Part shown: positions 45,241 through 57,115 of the stretch, piece by piece | Layout of the letters: each line of letters opens with the position of its first letter | How positions within the stretch are numbered: position 1 is the stretch's first letter | From: Phycomyces nitens | Lineage: Eukaryota > Mucoromycota > Mucoromycetes > Mucorales > Phycomycetaceae | Reading direction: 5' to 3' | Assembly: GCA_022702545.1 (NCBI GenBank) | Contig: JAHRBC010000006.1 | Location: forward strand, 1,922,001-1,986,000 | DNA: 64,000 nt | Position numbers and translations under genes: made by a program | Notes under the pieces: generated by a model | The model's input: only the letters and a program-made list of their open reading frames with translations | Databases searched by the model: none | Told to the model about the DNA's origin: nothing

Positions 45241-47085
45241 CTATATTCTGATACCTTTTTCCAATTCTTTCAAGCCATCGACCAGAGGAAGGAGCATATC
45301 CAAGGCAGAAAGTTTCTTGTTCAAAGTGCAAATGAAGTAACTGTTGCTCTTCGAAGACCTGGCATCATAAGACATTACTGCTGGAGTCATCAAGTAGCTG
45401 TAAAACAAGTTACACTGCTTTGACAAGTTTCCAAAAGGATCATCTGTAAAGAGAACCAAAGGAGCCAGCACAGCTTTCATCAATTCACCGTCGGCTTTCT
45501 TCAGTTTCCAATGTTCCAAAAAGCCTTTGCCGTTCCACAAAAGAGTTACCAAGTTGTCTTGTCGATACTCTTGCGCAAAAGTATACGGTTGTCCATAATC
45601 GTCTATCTTGAAGCGAAGGCCATGTTCAATCCGTAGAGACTTCTCCTCTACGCGAAGGATACGAGACAAGGGGACATCTTGCTTCTGTATAGATACCCAA
45701 CCAAGAGAAGGTGTAGACAAGTCCTTTTTCACCAAGTAACCTTGAGAATAAGGAACATATACCTTAGAAGTTCCAGTAGATGTGTTTTCCTTTTGCTTAA
45801 AGAACCGGGAAATCAAGAGATGGTTTGAATCAAACACAGGATCGTGCAATTCTCCCAAATCTCCAGTCCAGATATCAGCGTCATTGTCAAGAGTCACCCA
45901 TTGGGTTTTGAAATATTTCATGGGTTCTCCACTTTTTGCCTTGCTGCAAACAGTTCATTTCACCAGAGCTTTCATCAGGGAGACTATTCAACATCGGGTT
46001 TTTGCTAGGGTCAGCCATCAGATATTTCAAGTACACAGAAGGCTTGTTCATGAAAAACGGGTGTACTTCGTTCTTCTTGTTGCGGCCAACGTGCATGGTA
46101 GGAGTCATTGAGGGGATACGTGATTTATTTCTCGTGTCGTAATTCAGAATGTAATCGGCAGCAGGCATCTTCAAGTCGGGATATCTTTCTTTTAGTTCAA
46201 ACGCAATATTCATCACAAGCATGATCGATTTGATCTTTTGTTCAGAGAGATTGGTAGCGCTGGCATGAAAGACACCAATCAGCAGTAATTCCATGGGCGA
46301 CTTGAAAGGATCAAACGAGCTATGTTCAAAAGGATAGTCTTGAGAATAAGGTCTTCAAGATTATCGATTAGGCTATTAGGCTATTAACATTAGTAGAATC
46401 ATTGAGACCAGAAATGATCTCTTCCATAGGGTCAGCAAAATTAAGGGAATTGGCATTGCTAGTGGCAGTATCAGTATTTCCTGAAGTTTCACCAAAGGCA
46501 TCAAACATATAAGTTATTTCCTCGTAAAAAGAAACCTCATCATCAGATTCAGAAACGGGGGAGCTAATACATTTGAAGAAATAATATTAGTACTTTGAGC
46601 TGTCTATATTGTATTACAATATATTCTTATCTTTTGTCATCGTCAGGAAAAGAAGAATTTTGAGGAGTAGAAACAGAGGGCATGTTTGTGAGCACATCAT
46701 TGTCCTCAGCTATTTCCATAAAAACATTCCTTTCAATATCGAAAGGGTGTTGAGAAACAGCTGCAGACGTAGAAGCAGTAGCAAAAGTATAAAAAGGCAC
46801 AGAAGAAGAAGCAGTCGAGCTATTTAAAAGAATAATGTAAGCCTCTGTTTGAAATCAAAAGTCTTTTAGCCGTATTCTTACACAAGTTGGTTTGCGAAGC
46901 TTGCTGGATTTTTGCCAGAAGCAAATTGAATATGACTTGCGTTGTTTTCCTTGCATGTCTTCTCGTGTCTAATGACCTTGTGTTTGTTGAAGGTATTATA
47001 AATAGTACAAAACTTACATGAATATTTATCAGGGTTTTTTCCAAGGCTAATCACGCTTTAATGAGCGGGATTATCATCACTCATT
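45241..47085 (-). pseudogene. Zinc-finger transposon-type protein, frameshifted
   Basis: Minus-strand segments form one decayed gene. Near 47040-46880 there is a C2H2-like finger (YSCKFCTIYNTFNKHKVIRH), then a Ser/Thr-rich exon, an acidic exon (SPVSESDDEVSFYEE), then MELLLIGVFHASATNLSEQK to GEMNCLQQGKKW, a frameshift near 45900, and MKYFKTQWVTLDNDADIWTGD to FKQK, GYLVKKDLSTPSLGWVSI, LVTLLWNGKGFLEHW, LAPLVLFTDDPFGNLSKQ and LSALDMLLPLVDGLKELEKG. The TDD-GN-SKQ block is typical of a very abundant, poorly named protein family of fungal repeats. A stop after the first codons, a 9-base duplication near 46370 and frameshifts show decay. Confidence 0.6.
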
Positions 47086-47369
47086 GTAAATTGTGTTGCA
47101 TTTTAGAAAGAAAAAGCAAGGAAGTCATTGTAAAATCGGCAAAAAGAAAGTACTTGGGAAAAAGAAAAAATAATAATTTATAGGTTAAAATAATAGCATA
47201 TGGTCCGAGGAGTCTATTTTCAGGCTTCACGGGAGCGATCGGCATAAAAGAGCTTTCGGGCACAACAAGACCAGTCTTTTCCACAAATTCATCTCAACAA
47301 CCGCCAAGTTTTGTGGTGGTGCCATCATGATCTGAGGGTGCATTTATGCAAAGGATTTCAGAGATTTAT

Positions 47370-47770
47370 ATTTTATGAAAGGAAATATTGATTCCAAGAA
47401 TAGACCAGTACCTTTGAAAGAGCCTACCTCCCATCCTTGAAAGCTTTTAAGAAAAACCAAGGCTGGGGGGGGGGGGGGGGGGGGGGGCTTTAAGATACAA
47501 GAGGATAATTTTAGATGCCATACAAGCGCTTTGTCGATGGTCTGGAAGTAAACAAAACATCTTCAGCTTATGAGTAACTTGGCAGCCCAAAGTCCAGACT
47601 TGAACCCCATAGAGCGTGTTTGGCCTACCTTCAGCGCCAGGTATGATCAACCAAATACAAATTGATTAGTACCTATCGTTTGAGGCATTTAGTTGAACGA
47701 CAGTAGAAGGAAATACCAAAAGAGTATTTGGAGAGTTTAATCTCAAGCATGCCTAGAATATGTCAAGCTG
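47370..47770 (+). pseudogene. Tc1-like transposase fragment with a poly-G insertion
   Basis: Forward fragments read ERAYLPSLKAFKKNQGW, then 23 Gs, then IQEDNFRCHTSALSMVWK-stop, and in another frame AAQSPDLNPIERVW. These are the second-Asp (DNFRCHTS) and Glu (NPIE) regions of a Tc1 transposase. Unlike the copy at 2932-3915, the catalytic Glu is kept. The N-terminal half is missing. Confidence 0.8.
47465..47487 (+). repeat. 23-base poly-G tract
   Basis: An uninterrupted run of 23 G inside a transposase relic in an AT-rich genome. It could be a genuine slippage product or an assembly or sequencing artefact. Confidence 0.95.
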
Positions 47771-48790
47771 GCATTGATGCCAATGGTAATACTGCCCAGT
47801 ATTAAAAAGAGATTTTTGTTAAGAGTTATAAAAGTAAAATGTTCAATAAGTATTCTGTAGTAATATGGGATTTTTGAATAGTATCTTTGATATGTATTTT
47901 CAAATATGAAAACTATACACCTTTTCAAAAATATGGGGAAACTGAAGATTGAGGTGTTACTTTCTTATGCTCACTGTACAAGTTCCCAACCCCAAATTAC
48001 CCCAAGTAAATGATTTACGTGCAGACTCACACCACCACAGATTATAATTGATTTAAAATTTACAAAATATAGTCCACAACACATTCTCTTTTTTACAGCA
48101 CTTTATTCATTCAAACCACACCATGTATTAATAGAACAACAGCAAAGTTATTGAGAAACAGAAAAAGAGTTGATCTTGTGAATAAAGACTTGTACTTTAT
48201 TACGTCTTTGATGACAAGTTTTATTTCTTCATACAACCACACAAATTCAAACCAGAATAAAAACGGTAGCTATGTATCCATTCCGCTCTCACACACTATA
48301 GACTATCATTAATCTCTAGAAAGTTTGCCATCTTCAAACTAAATGCTCATTTCAATAACCAAAGTAACTCTTAAAACTTACAAGACCTTTCTAGGGTACT
48401 AAAACTACCTTTTTCTTTAAAAAAAAGAGAGAATTAAATGCGAACTTATGAACTATCATTGATTTTCAATTGCAATCTAATGAGATAAAATGGACTAAAA
48501 TCAGAATAAACGGTAGGTATTTTATTATAATCTTTACAATTGCTGGTCATGTCGTCATAGTGTACTATATAACAATATATCTTACGGAGGGTCTCTCTTG
48601 GTTTCAAAGCAACAAGCTTCTACTCACAGGAATAACCACGAGAAGGTGGAGACCATATATTCCCGCCCCCCAGACCTCAAAATTGTAATTCTACCAAGTT
48701 CTCGCCAAAGTACAGCATCGCGGCAGCTTTGTCTTCGGGCTATGTCACTGCTCAGTCTTCCAGCACTGTCAAGGGTCGGTCTTCAGCTAT
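47771..48790. other. Gene-free spacer
   Basis: AT-rich sequence with short poly(A) runs. No gene motif or RNA was recognised. Confidence 0.4.
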
Positions 48791-49870
48791 CCTCAATGTT
48801 AGTCCTTTAGCGCCGTTCAATGCAAGTCTTCTTTCTTTGTCCAATGCAAGTCTTCTGCGTCATTCAGTACAAAATCTTCTCGCCTTGCTTAATCTTTGCT
48901 TGCTTTCTTTGCCCAATTTCAATTTCTTTGTTCATTCGGTACTTGTCTTTTTACTTTGTTCATGTTCATTGTCAAATTTTAACGGATTCCGTACATTCAA
49001 TTTTTTTAAATGGTCGATAATTTGGAAACCAAGCCTCACGAGCGCCCTAGAGGAAAGAACATCTACTCATATGCTTGCAACTCCCCTTAGGACTATCTGT
49101 CCTACAGGCATAAGGTACGTCTTCCCTGATTCTTACCATATAGCAATATATGACTTTGTATATTTCCTTCTTAAGGGCCCGTTTTATTGGGCTATTCCAA
49201 AAGATGAAAATATACTAAAGGCATACGATGCTATATAGGATACAGAAAAAGAAATACCTTATGCCTGTAGGACAGATAGCCCTAAGGGGAGTTGCAAGCA
49301 CATGAGTTGGTGTTCTTTCCTGGAGGACTCCTGTGGGCCATCGTCTTTCATTATGTCATCTTTAACATTTTAGACATCTAGAGAAAGATAATACATATAT
49401 TAGTACATGTTCTTCATCATAAATCACAAGAGATCAATAGGTACTTACAGTTCAAATTGTATAAAGGATGCTACCACCACTTTAACCACCGAAGGCGTCT
49501 TTCGAGAGATCTTCCTTCTTGCGGAGGGCGCCTTTTTTTTAGCACTCCTTTTTTTTGATAGTTTGAAATTTACATTGCAATTCTTCTTTGAATTAAACTC
49601 ATAATCGGATTTGTAGGGAACGGCATTGATCTTGTCATCAAACTCGGAAATCCAACTTTGTACTGAACTCGACTTTGAACTTGGCTTTGAACTCGGAAAT
49701 CCAACTCAACATTAAACTTTGCTTTGGAATACACTAAGATTGCTATATACCTTATCTTGAGCCATACATTGGACTTTACAGCAAACATAGCACTGGACTT
49801 TGCATTAAACTTTGGATTGGACTTGGTGTTGAACTTGGCGGGCATACAATTATTCGGATCAGTCACCTGT
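48791..49870. repeat. Degenerate short-repeat region around a hairpin
   Basis: Short units built on TTCAATGCAAGTC recur at 48808-48880 on the plus strand, and related units (AAGTTCAACACCAAGTCC, AAGTTTAATGCAAAGTCC) recur on the minus strand at 49660-49850. On the minus strand the latter pass into a coding-like segment reading VPYKSDYEFNSKKN and a Lys/Arg-rich stretch (SKKRSAKKKAPSARRK), ending at a GTAAGT donor near 49449. The region may be remains of a repeat-protein gene. Confidence 0.35.
49051..49321. repeat. Inverted repeat with 67-bp arms
   Basis: Left arm 49051-49117 and right arm 49255-49321 are reverse complements with about four mismatches, sharing GCTTGCAACTCCCCTTAG and CTATCTGTCCTACAGGCATA. 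The loop is 137 bases. Transcribed, this makes a long near-perfect hairpin. No clear target duplication was found. Confidence 0.9.
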
Positions 49871-49882
49871 AATCATATTGAT

Positions 49883-50097
49883 GGTGAGTATTCATGATTG
49901 TTTAGAGCCAGCGTTTTGACTTTACCTTGACTGTGGGACTCTGCCCATGGTTTGGATTCCATTTTTTGGAATCGGCTTTGGAGTGGGTCTATGCTCATCC
50001 TTAATTTCAGTCCTCTATAATACTTTTGACAGTGAGTATTTATGATTGGTTAGAGCCATAGTTTTACGGTATCTTGACTGTGGGACTCTGCCCATGG
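49883..50097. repeat. Direct duplication of about 68 bp
   Basis: 49883-49950 and 50031-50097 share a segment beginning GTGAGTATT and ending CTTGACTGTGGGACTCTG then CCCATGG. They are separated by 80 bases. On the minus strand both copies encode MGRVPQSR. Confidence 0.85.
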
Positions 50098-50489
50098 ATG
50101 CTAGGATTTGGCAGCCGTATTTTTTTTGGATATACGTGACCAGGAGAACCAGGACAACCAGGAGGGCCAAGAGGACCAGGAAGACCAACAGCACCACCAA
50201 CAGAAATTATTGGGTCACCAGCAGGGGGAAGAGGGAACTATCAACAGAAGCCATGTGCTACTCGAGCGATGTGTCCACCACAATGGGTTGGACAATCAAC
50301 AGCAGACGGATGACCAGACTTGGTTGAACCAAGGCCCTATACAGGCACAAAGGCACCGTAAGTTCTCGGGCGAGAGAAGTACGACTAGCGTACTCAACAG
50401 CCTACCGTTAGCAAGAACCATTCTTCACTCTCACTGGCATCCTCTAAATGGTGTCCTCTTGTAGTACATAGGCCGGGATAAGGAAACTA

Positions 50490-52600
50490 AAAACCACTTA
50501 TGTAATTAGTATCCATCATAGCATAATATACAAATTGCACAAATACTTATCCTATAAACTCTGGTTGGTCCTGTCCCAATCATATGAATTTGAGGACTAC
50601 CATTTAGTGCTGTATCGCTGCTTGGGTTCACACTGTTCTGTTGGAAGTTCCCTCGTAGGCTGCTGGTAACCTGTAAATATTCTGTCAGTGGCACAAGATG
50701 GTCTTCATATGAATCTGGTCCTCCTTAATTCCTGGCGTCCTGTTCTATGATCGTTCCGATTTATCCAGTCGAGACTCTTGCTGTGCTTTGACCCAACCCA
50801 GCGAGATGGCGAGACTCTGGGCTGGGTCTCCTGGATCTTGGTTTGGTTTGGATATCGTTGTACGTGAATTCTTGGATTCTTGAAATATCGATGACTGGGT
50901 GTTTTTTACTTGGTTTGAAAGTGCATGGTTCTTTTTGGGGTTTCCTGAATCATACAGATTGATTTGCTTGACATGTTTGGGACGGTCTGTGTCTGAGATC
51001 AGTCTGATGTTGGCAAGTTTTTCGGCTGATCCCATCCGAGCACGCTTGGATTCGATGACTTACTTAGCTTGATTTCTTGAAGATGTGTCTGATGGGATAC
51101 TTGCTTCCAAATCCACTTTGAGTAATCACTTTGTTGACGTGATTACTCGATATTGCCGCCTTCCTGAAACAGTCGGATATGTGACGCCTACAGCACTCCC
51201 TAGTGATCACCATCTCAGTGGTTGTGCTTGCTAGAGTATATAGTGTGTACTTGCTGTAAACTCATAGCAATTCTTCGGCGCCAGAATCACGACTGTCTTG
51301 ATCGTATTGTCTAGAGTAGTCAATCTTTTGGTCCCAAGCTTTTTCAAGCTGATTGACAACTCAACACCTTCAGGAACCACTAGCTTGAGCTGATGATCTC
51401 GTAAGAGAGTTTTGATTTACTCTCAATCTTGAATTCACCCATGGAATAACCGAGATCCGCACAAGACTAACAAAAGGCAAACCACGTCTCTTTTTGAAAA
51501 GACTGGAAATCCAGAACCATTCAGCTTCAACAAATACGACCGAGAGACATCCCACTAAAGGATATCCCTACTCCAGGGTTCAATCAAAGGTATACACTGA
51601 AGAGATATAAACCGAATCGAACTGATAAACCAAAAAGACCCAAACGACAAAGCACAAGGCCCAACCATCCAAGCCCAATGATTCAATACAATCGAATCTA
51701 GAGTCTCGACAGCCCAAATTCCGGATATTCCAAGTTCAGATTACCATAATACAAGCCCTCAGTTGACCAAGCAGTTTACTCAGTCGCCCAAGAGCCAAGG
51801 CCTAGAAGACCCAACTCAGAATCCAAGAAAATGGGAGCCAAATAGCTGATGGCCTGTACCAAAGAAAGAAACCGTAGTCCCAAGAGCCTGACTAGAACCT
51901 GGGTAGGAAACTCGTCAAAGAACCACCAACAAAAGTAACTAGAATAAATTGAGATTAGTATACGGCCAAATATTCTCAAGTCTAAAACCATAAAAAACAA
52001 ATTCTTACCTTTGAGAGAACCAGACCATCGCTACCACAACTTTCGAATATATACTGATGGCAACTATTGACAAGCATGAGGAACCACAACTCAGCCATCA
52101 CCTCAGCATACATCGATGTAGAAAACTCCACGTCTACCTTCTCTCCACTATCTAAGAGGTCTATGGATTCAGAGCTATGCAAGCATGCAGACTTTTGATT
52201 GATATCAATTGAAATCAATCCTTTTGTCTTTTTGAATCATCAATATCCAAGACATTAGACTCGGAACCAAACAAGCAGACGGCACATGATGTCAGCCTAA
52301 AAAGAGACCGATGAACCAAACCTTTGATTCTGCGAGCAATTGAAGCCAAACGTAGAGAGGCATCCTCTATGATGATACTTGAAATCATTCAGAGGGTAAC
52401 CGCTGTCCTGCAATAGTTCTTCCACGGCAGTTGCTTTGGAGTCTCCACTGAGGATGGAGCGACCACGCTGTAGTCCCAGGAACCACAGAAGACTCGGATG
52501 TACTTTGGGGCAGAGAGGAGACTCTGTACAATCCAGGGATCTTTGACACATTAGATCATGTAGTCTTTTCACCCATTTTAGCTTGCTGTAGGACACAAGC
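50490..52600 (-). other. Cluster of coding-like minus-strand segments, unassigned
   Basis: Several minus segments read as plausible exons: 52596-52300 (KWVKRLHDLMCQRSLD, then SLLWFLGLQRGRSILSGD), 52218-52010 (SIDLLDSGEKVDVEFSTSMY to SDGLVLSK, ending at a GTAAGA donor), 51954-51776 (YFCWWFFDEFPTQVLVRL to LGLLGLGSWATE), 51035-50745 (MGSAEKLANIRLISDTDRPK, polar) and 50720-50545 (EDHLVPLTEYLQVTSS to IGTGPTRVYR). Local base composition is richer in GC than the flanks. Phases join only in part, and no known family is recognised. They may be one or two decayed genes or a transposon. Confidence 0.35.
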
Positions 52601-52731
52601 TATGTCCCGGTTGGTAGTGTGTTTCTTCCCAGGTTAGGAGGAGCAACCATCGCCACGGTCAGAAAACACACGCTACTGGTAATGTAGATCCTCCGGGACA
52701 ACAGGATCTACAATTGCACGGAGCAATCGTC

Positions 52732-54396
52732 TTAGCAGAAGTCAAGGTTGCCCTCGACTCCTGGATCTGCCTCGAAGTCGTCATACAGATCAAGGTCTGC
52801 AAGGAGAGCATCACAGGATGCCAGAAGACTCTGTCCGGTCACCACACGAACTTCGTCTTCTTCATCTTCGCCATTTTCGACATCTCGATCTCCTAGAGTG
52901 TCTTGGACATCTTCGACATCGACATCTTCGACATCAACATCTTCGACATCAACATCTTCGACATCCTGGCGTGTGCCAGTCGTGGAGAAACCAGCACCGA
53001 TGGCATCGACATATTCGATGGCTTCCATTTCAGAAGGCTCTGCTTCTGAGATCACGCTCATGTCGCAATCAAAGTCCTCGTCCTCAAAATCAGTGTCCAT
53101 CTGCTCCATGTGAGCTACAGGACTGGACTCAGTGTCCATGTTTTCTCCTTGTTCGAAAACAAAGAGATCGTCAACTGACTCGGTACACTGGGGCACTAAA
53201 TCAAACTCGGCAGTGTTTCCACCACCAAAGAAAGAAATACCACCCGAAGCTACTTCTTCTCCAACGACACCAACCTGTTGAACAGTGATAAGATAGACAT
53301 CCACAAACAGGACATCATCCACGACGGACATTTGATCACTCATATCGTCGATTGAGAGCGACTCAAAGAGAGATACCAGATCGACAATCTCATCTTCAGT
53401 CACTTTCTGCCCAAAAGCAGAAAGCTCGTCAACCGACTTGTGGCTATACCAGCTTGCGTCGATTATACCTTCTCCAAAGGAAGAAGGCGAACTGTGACAC
53501 ACGTCACTCTCAGAAGAGAGGACACTGGCTTCGCAAGAAGCATCGCTATGCTTATCCTCCTGGCCAATGGTAGAAACCAAGCCAGAGGAGCTCACACTAG
53601 GCTCAGGAAGAGTAGTCTCAGATGAGACTACGTCTCCAAACATTTCTTGCATCGACGCGTCGACTTTGGTTTCCCAAAGGAATGCACGATCCAAACGGTT
53701 GGCCTTCCTTTCTCTTCCGATAAAGGCCACCCATGGGCTTTGACCCACCAAGTCATCCTGACGTACTGGAGTGTACGACATTCGACCCTTTGCGGCCCGT
53801 TTGTTGTCTCCAAGGCTCCCCAAGTCTTGACGACAGCAAGCGTTGTTCTGAAGATGTCCAACAGTAGGAAAACGGCGACGTTCAACAAAACAGGTGTCTT
53901 GGGTCTCAAGAGACGCACAAGAACGCGGATAGTCCCGCGGGATACCATATACAGAGTCGTGGAAGGCCACTGCAAAAGGTACTCCCACCTATGGTGCACA
54001 GGTTGGTTCATATATACCTACACTGTTTAGACCAATGCTAATGTCCGTCATGTCTTCAAAGCCATGGAAAAATTCAACTGAGTCCTCTTCGTCATTGAGA
54101 AGCACCAGAAAAGCGATAGAGTCCATGCAGCGGGCAGAGGGACGCGAGTAGGAACGGTCAAGTACGAACACGGTACTGAGGAGGGGGACAACGAAGGTCA
54201 CTACTGCGAAAAGTAGGTTCAGGAAGGCAGTAGCAAGACGGAGTGTCTGCGAGGCAATGCGGATGGCGGTGGAAGTGATATTGGTAGTATCGACAAAAAT
54301 GGATAAAACGAGCAAAGGAGAAAAAACGTAAACACGCCCAGAGTTGGTTTTTTTATAATTGAAAAAACCAAATTGTGCTGAGGTCATCAACGACAT
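52732..54396 (-). CDS. Acidic repeat protein with hydrophobic N-terminus, unknown
   Basis: Two overlapping parts. The N-terminal frame from the ATG at 54396 has two hydrophobic segments (VYVFSPLLVLSIFVDTT and FLNLLFAVVTFVVPLLSTVF). The second frame, 53988 to the stop at 52732, is 418 codons: WVAFIGRERKANRLDRAFLW, then a strongly acidic Asp/Glu/Ser-rich chain, four VEDVD repeats (DNA 52908-52970) and an acidic end GVEGNLDFC. Joining them needs a 33-base intron (GTAGG...CATAG), shorter than the local norm, so the acidic part may instead start at the internal Met near 53784. No family was recognised. Codon use and GC content differ from the flanking genes, which suggests transfer or a mobile origin. 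Confidence 0.45.
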
Positions 54397-56459
54397 TATC
54401 TGACATTTGAGAAATAAAGGGGGTAGGGGTAGCTATTTCTGTCATACTATTGGTCTGGGCAAAGGTGTGAGAGAGTAAAGTGCGTTTGATTGATTATATT
54501 GGTTTATTTGGCTCTCACGCCAAAGGTTGTACAACAATACATTAGAATATAAAGAGTAGTGAACTATTAAAGTAGGCTATGGTGAAAGGAAAGATATAAA
54601 GAAAGCGAGGGTTTGGTCTTGTTCCTGAAGGGTGGAGACAAAGTCAAAGAATAGCAGATTTTTGAGTTTTTGTACTCCAGGGTGGTCTGTGCATTTCTTG
54701 TACGAAACAATGAGGAGTTGGTAAGGTAGGGACACAAAAAGACCTTGACAGTTACCGGAAAGACAGTTTCATCTCAAAGGATATATAAAAAATGATACCT
54801 TGGGTCATCTCAGTCGGCAGAGGAATGAAGGATTACAAGTCAAACCATGTTGGAAAAGATGTGGTAGTCAATGTCAAGATGTTTTCCTGGGAATGAGCGA
54901 TGATCATCATATGAATGAGCCGATGGCAGAAGCCAGAGTAGTATTTATTGCATTAAATATTGTAGCCAGTGATTGACCTTGACCGTATATTTGAATACGT
55001 TTATGACACTAATAAAGCCTAGAATAAGCTTGCAATCAGTCTCAGGTGTCAAATAAGCCAATTATGTAAGATTATATGGCATAGCTAATAGACTCAAAAG
55101 TGAATACAGTAATGTGTTTTTTTTGTTTGCTTTAGCGTTCCAGATAAGAGTAGCGTTTGAAACACTAGTTTTAATAAATATGCTCAGGAACGAATAATTG
55201 GCTGAAACTCATACTCACCATACTCTTGACCGTCTTTAAAATTATATTTAAGCTGTCTGTAATCGTACTTTTTTGCAATAATGTCTTCCTTGTATATATT
55301 TCCATTATGCTTTATTCGTATAATCCACATCATTGTTTAATCGGCTCCCAACAATCTGAGTCCAACTACTTTCTAACACAAGCTCAAAGCCGTAAGGTGT
55401 ATTACTCGAATATTGACAATAGATATTCAGAATATATAATAAACGATCATCAAACACAGCAAACACAATTTTAACAATTAACGAACTGTTCTAATACACA
55501 AGAAGAAGCAAATGTAAAATATAGCATGGGAATGAATATAGATGATCAACAAGAATGAATTTAGCTTACAGTAATTTTTAAAAAAAAAACCTTGTTAATG
55601 TCAAGTGTAGATGCATTGCAATACTATGAGATTTATCGGTTCAACAGCTGCCCAAGAGATCTAGTGAGCTATGTTCTGGTGAACTTGCCTTTTAAGAGAA
55701 TATTTACACCTTTGGTGAGACATTTTTTGTATGAGGCAAAAGTTTATTGATTCACCCAAACAACGTGTCTTACTTCGAAGAAAGGAGAGGTATATTGAGG
55801 TGAACTATCCACACATATAAATGCAAGAGAGGTTAGTAGTGATACATACAGTAGTGAAGACAAAAAGTACATAGTGTACATATTATATAAAATATGCTAT
55901 GAATATGAGAGAGAGAAAACGAAAATTGAGGGACTTATTAGAGGCAGCCACCTTGACGAGAATAAAAGAAACATCCTCAAAAACTGATCTCTAGTATGTT
56001 TTTCAAACAGCTGTCATAAAGTCATCCAAAATCTAATTAATTATTATTTGGCGAGTAGGAAGAGAGGTTGAAGGTATAGATCTTAAATATTTTTTTTCAG
56101 TACACAGCATTTTTATTCTAAAAATTGAAAGTGGGTACTAGATGCTGGGCCATAAGCTACTTTCAAAAGATTGGATTAAGCAAAAACGTACTGCAGTCAA
56201 GATCGTTTGTTATGTAATTATGATATGTTCTCAACGATTCCTAATATCTGTTGAAACATAATGTGGGTGACGATGTAATGGAAAAGAAGAAGAGGAGTCT
56301 CTTGGAGAGCAAGTTTAAACATCAAAGGCCAAATTGGTCAAATATTATAGGTATAAAAAAAGATCATTAGGAAAGTGGTTATTAGTAAAGATAGAGAGAA
56401 GACCTTGATAATTCAAGGCTTCTAAAAGGATAGACCGCATAACCATCCTATAAGCGCTT
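54397..56459. other. Gene-free AT-rich stretch
   Basis: About 2 kb with no motif-bearing frame. An 82-codon frame at 55226-55474 is hydrophobic and AT-driven. The first part probably holds the promoter of the minus-strand acidic gene. Confidence 0.4.
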
Positions 56460-56843
56460 TTAGTCTACAGGGCTCAAGATATTTATGCTATCATACATTG
56501 AGGTGCTACCATCAAAGCCAAGTAAAATGAAGTACCCTTGCTCAAAGGCTAGATCAACGAGGTTAAGTAAACGTTGTCTATAGCTCTTGTTATTAATTGA
56601 GTAGCGGTTAAGGCCGTCATCTGAACGAGGGAGTTTTCTGGCAGCAAGAAAATACTTCCTCGAGCTGGTACCTCTACTACTAGTATCGCACATTAGTATT
56701 TCAAAGTTCCTGGAAAGGATGTTATCATTTTTTATTACAGCCTTTGTGGTCTACAACCAAATTTACCTGATTGATATGGTTTGACAGTGGATTGGTATGA
56801 TGCTGGGACAATTTACTTTTGTTAGAAAGTCATCAACAATCAT
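56460..56843 (-). CDS. Small two-exon hypothetical protein
   Basis: Minus strand: MIVDDFLTKVNCPSIIPIHC from the ATG at 56843, a GTAAAT-CAG intron about 56709-56766, then NFEILMCDTSSRGTSSRKYF, RKLPRSDDGLNRYS, YRQRLLNLVDLAFEQGYFIL and LGFDGSTSMYDSINILSPVD-stop. The phases join and the composition is protein-like, giving about 107 residues. I do not recognise the family. It lies in a transposon-rich block next to a LINE relic, so it may be an element-derived or truncated gene. Confidence 0.45.
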
Positions 56844-57115
56844 ATCTTGTGTATATAGAGTCGGATGGGAGGAAAATGTTTAAAGTGTGGGATTTTTGTA
56901 AGAAAAAGTGGCTTTGGCTTCACCGAGCGCTAGATACTACTATTTCTGACGTACTCAATCTGCTTCAACGTTATCAGGATGGGTGTAATGGTTGTAGCTA
57001 ACTATATTTCAATCTACCATGCCACAGAGTTGGGATCTGAGTGAACGAGTCTTTTTCTTATTCCATTAGCGTAATCAATTGCCTTGCTTTCTTTTTGGAG
57101 TATCCATAGACAGAA

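Noticed and set aside
53628..54011. 127-codon minus frame as an alternative continuation of the hydrophobic N-terminus (acceptor at TTTTGCAG)
   Set aside because: It would give a normal-length intron but ends early and lies over the longer acidic frame; it cannot be excluded without cDNA.
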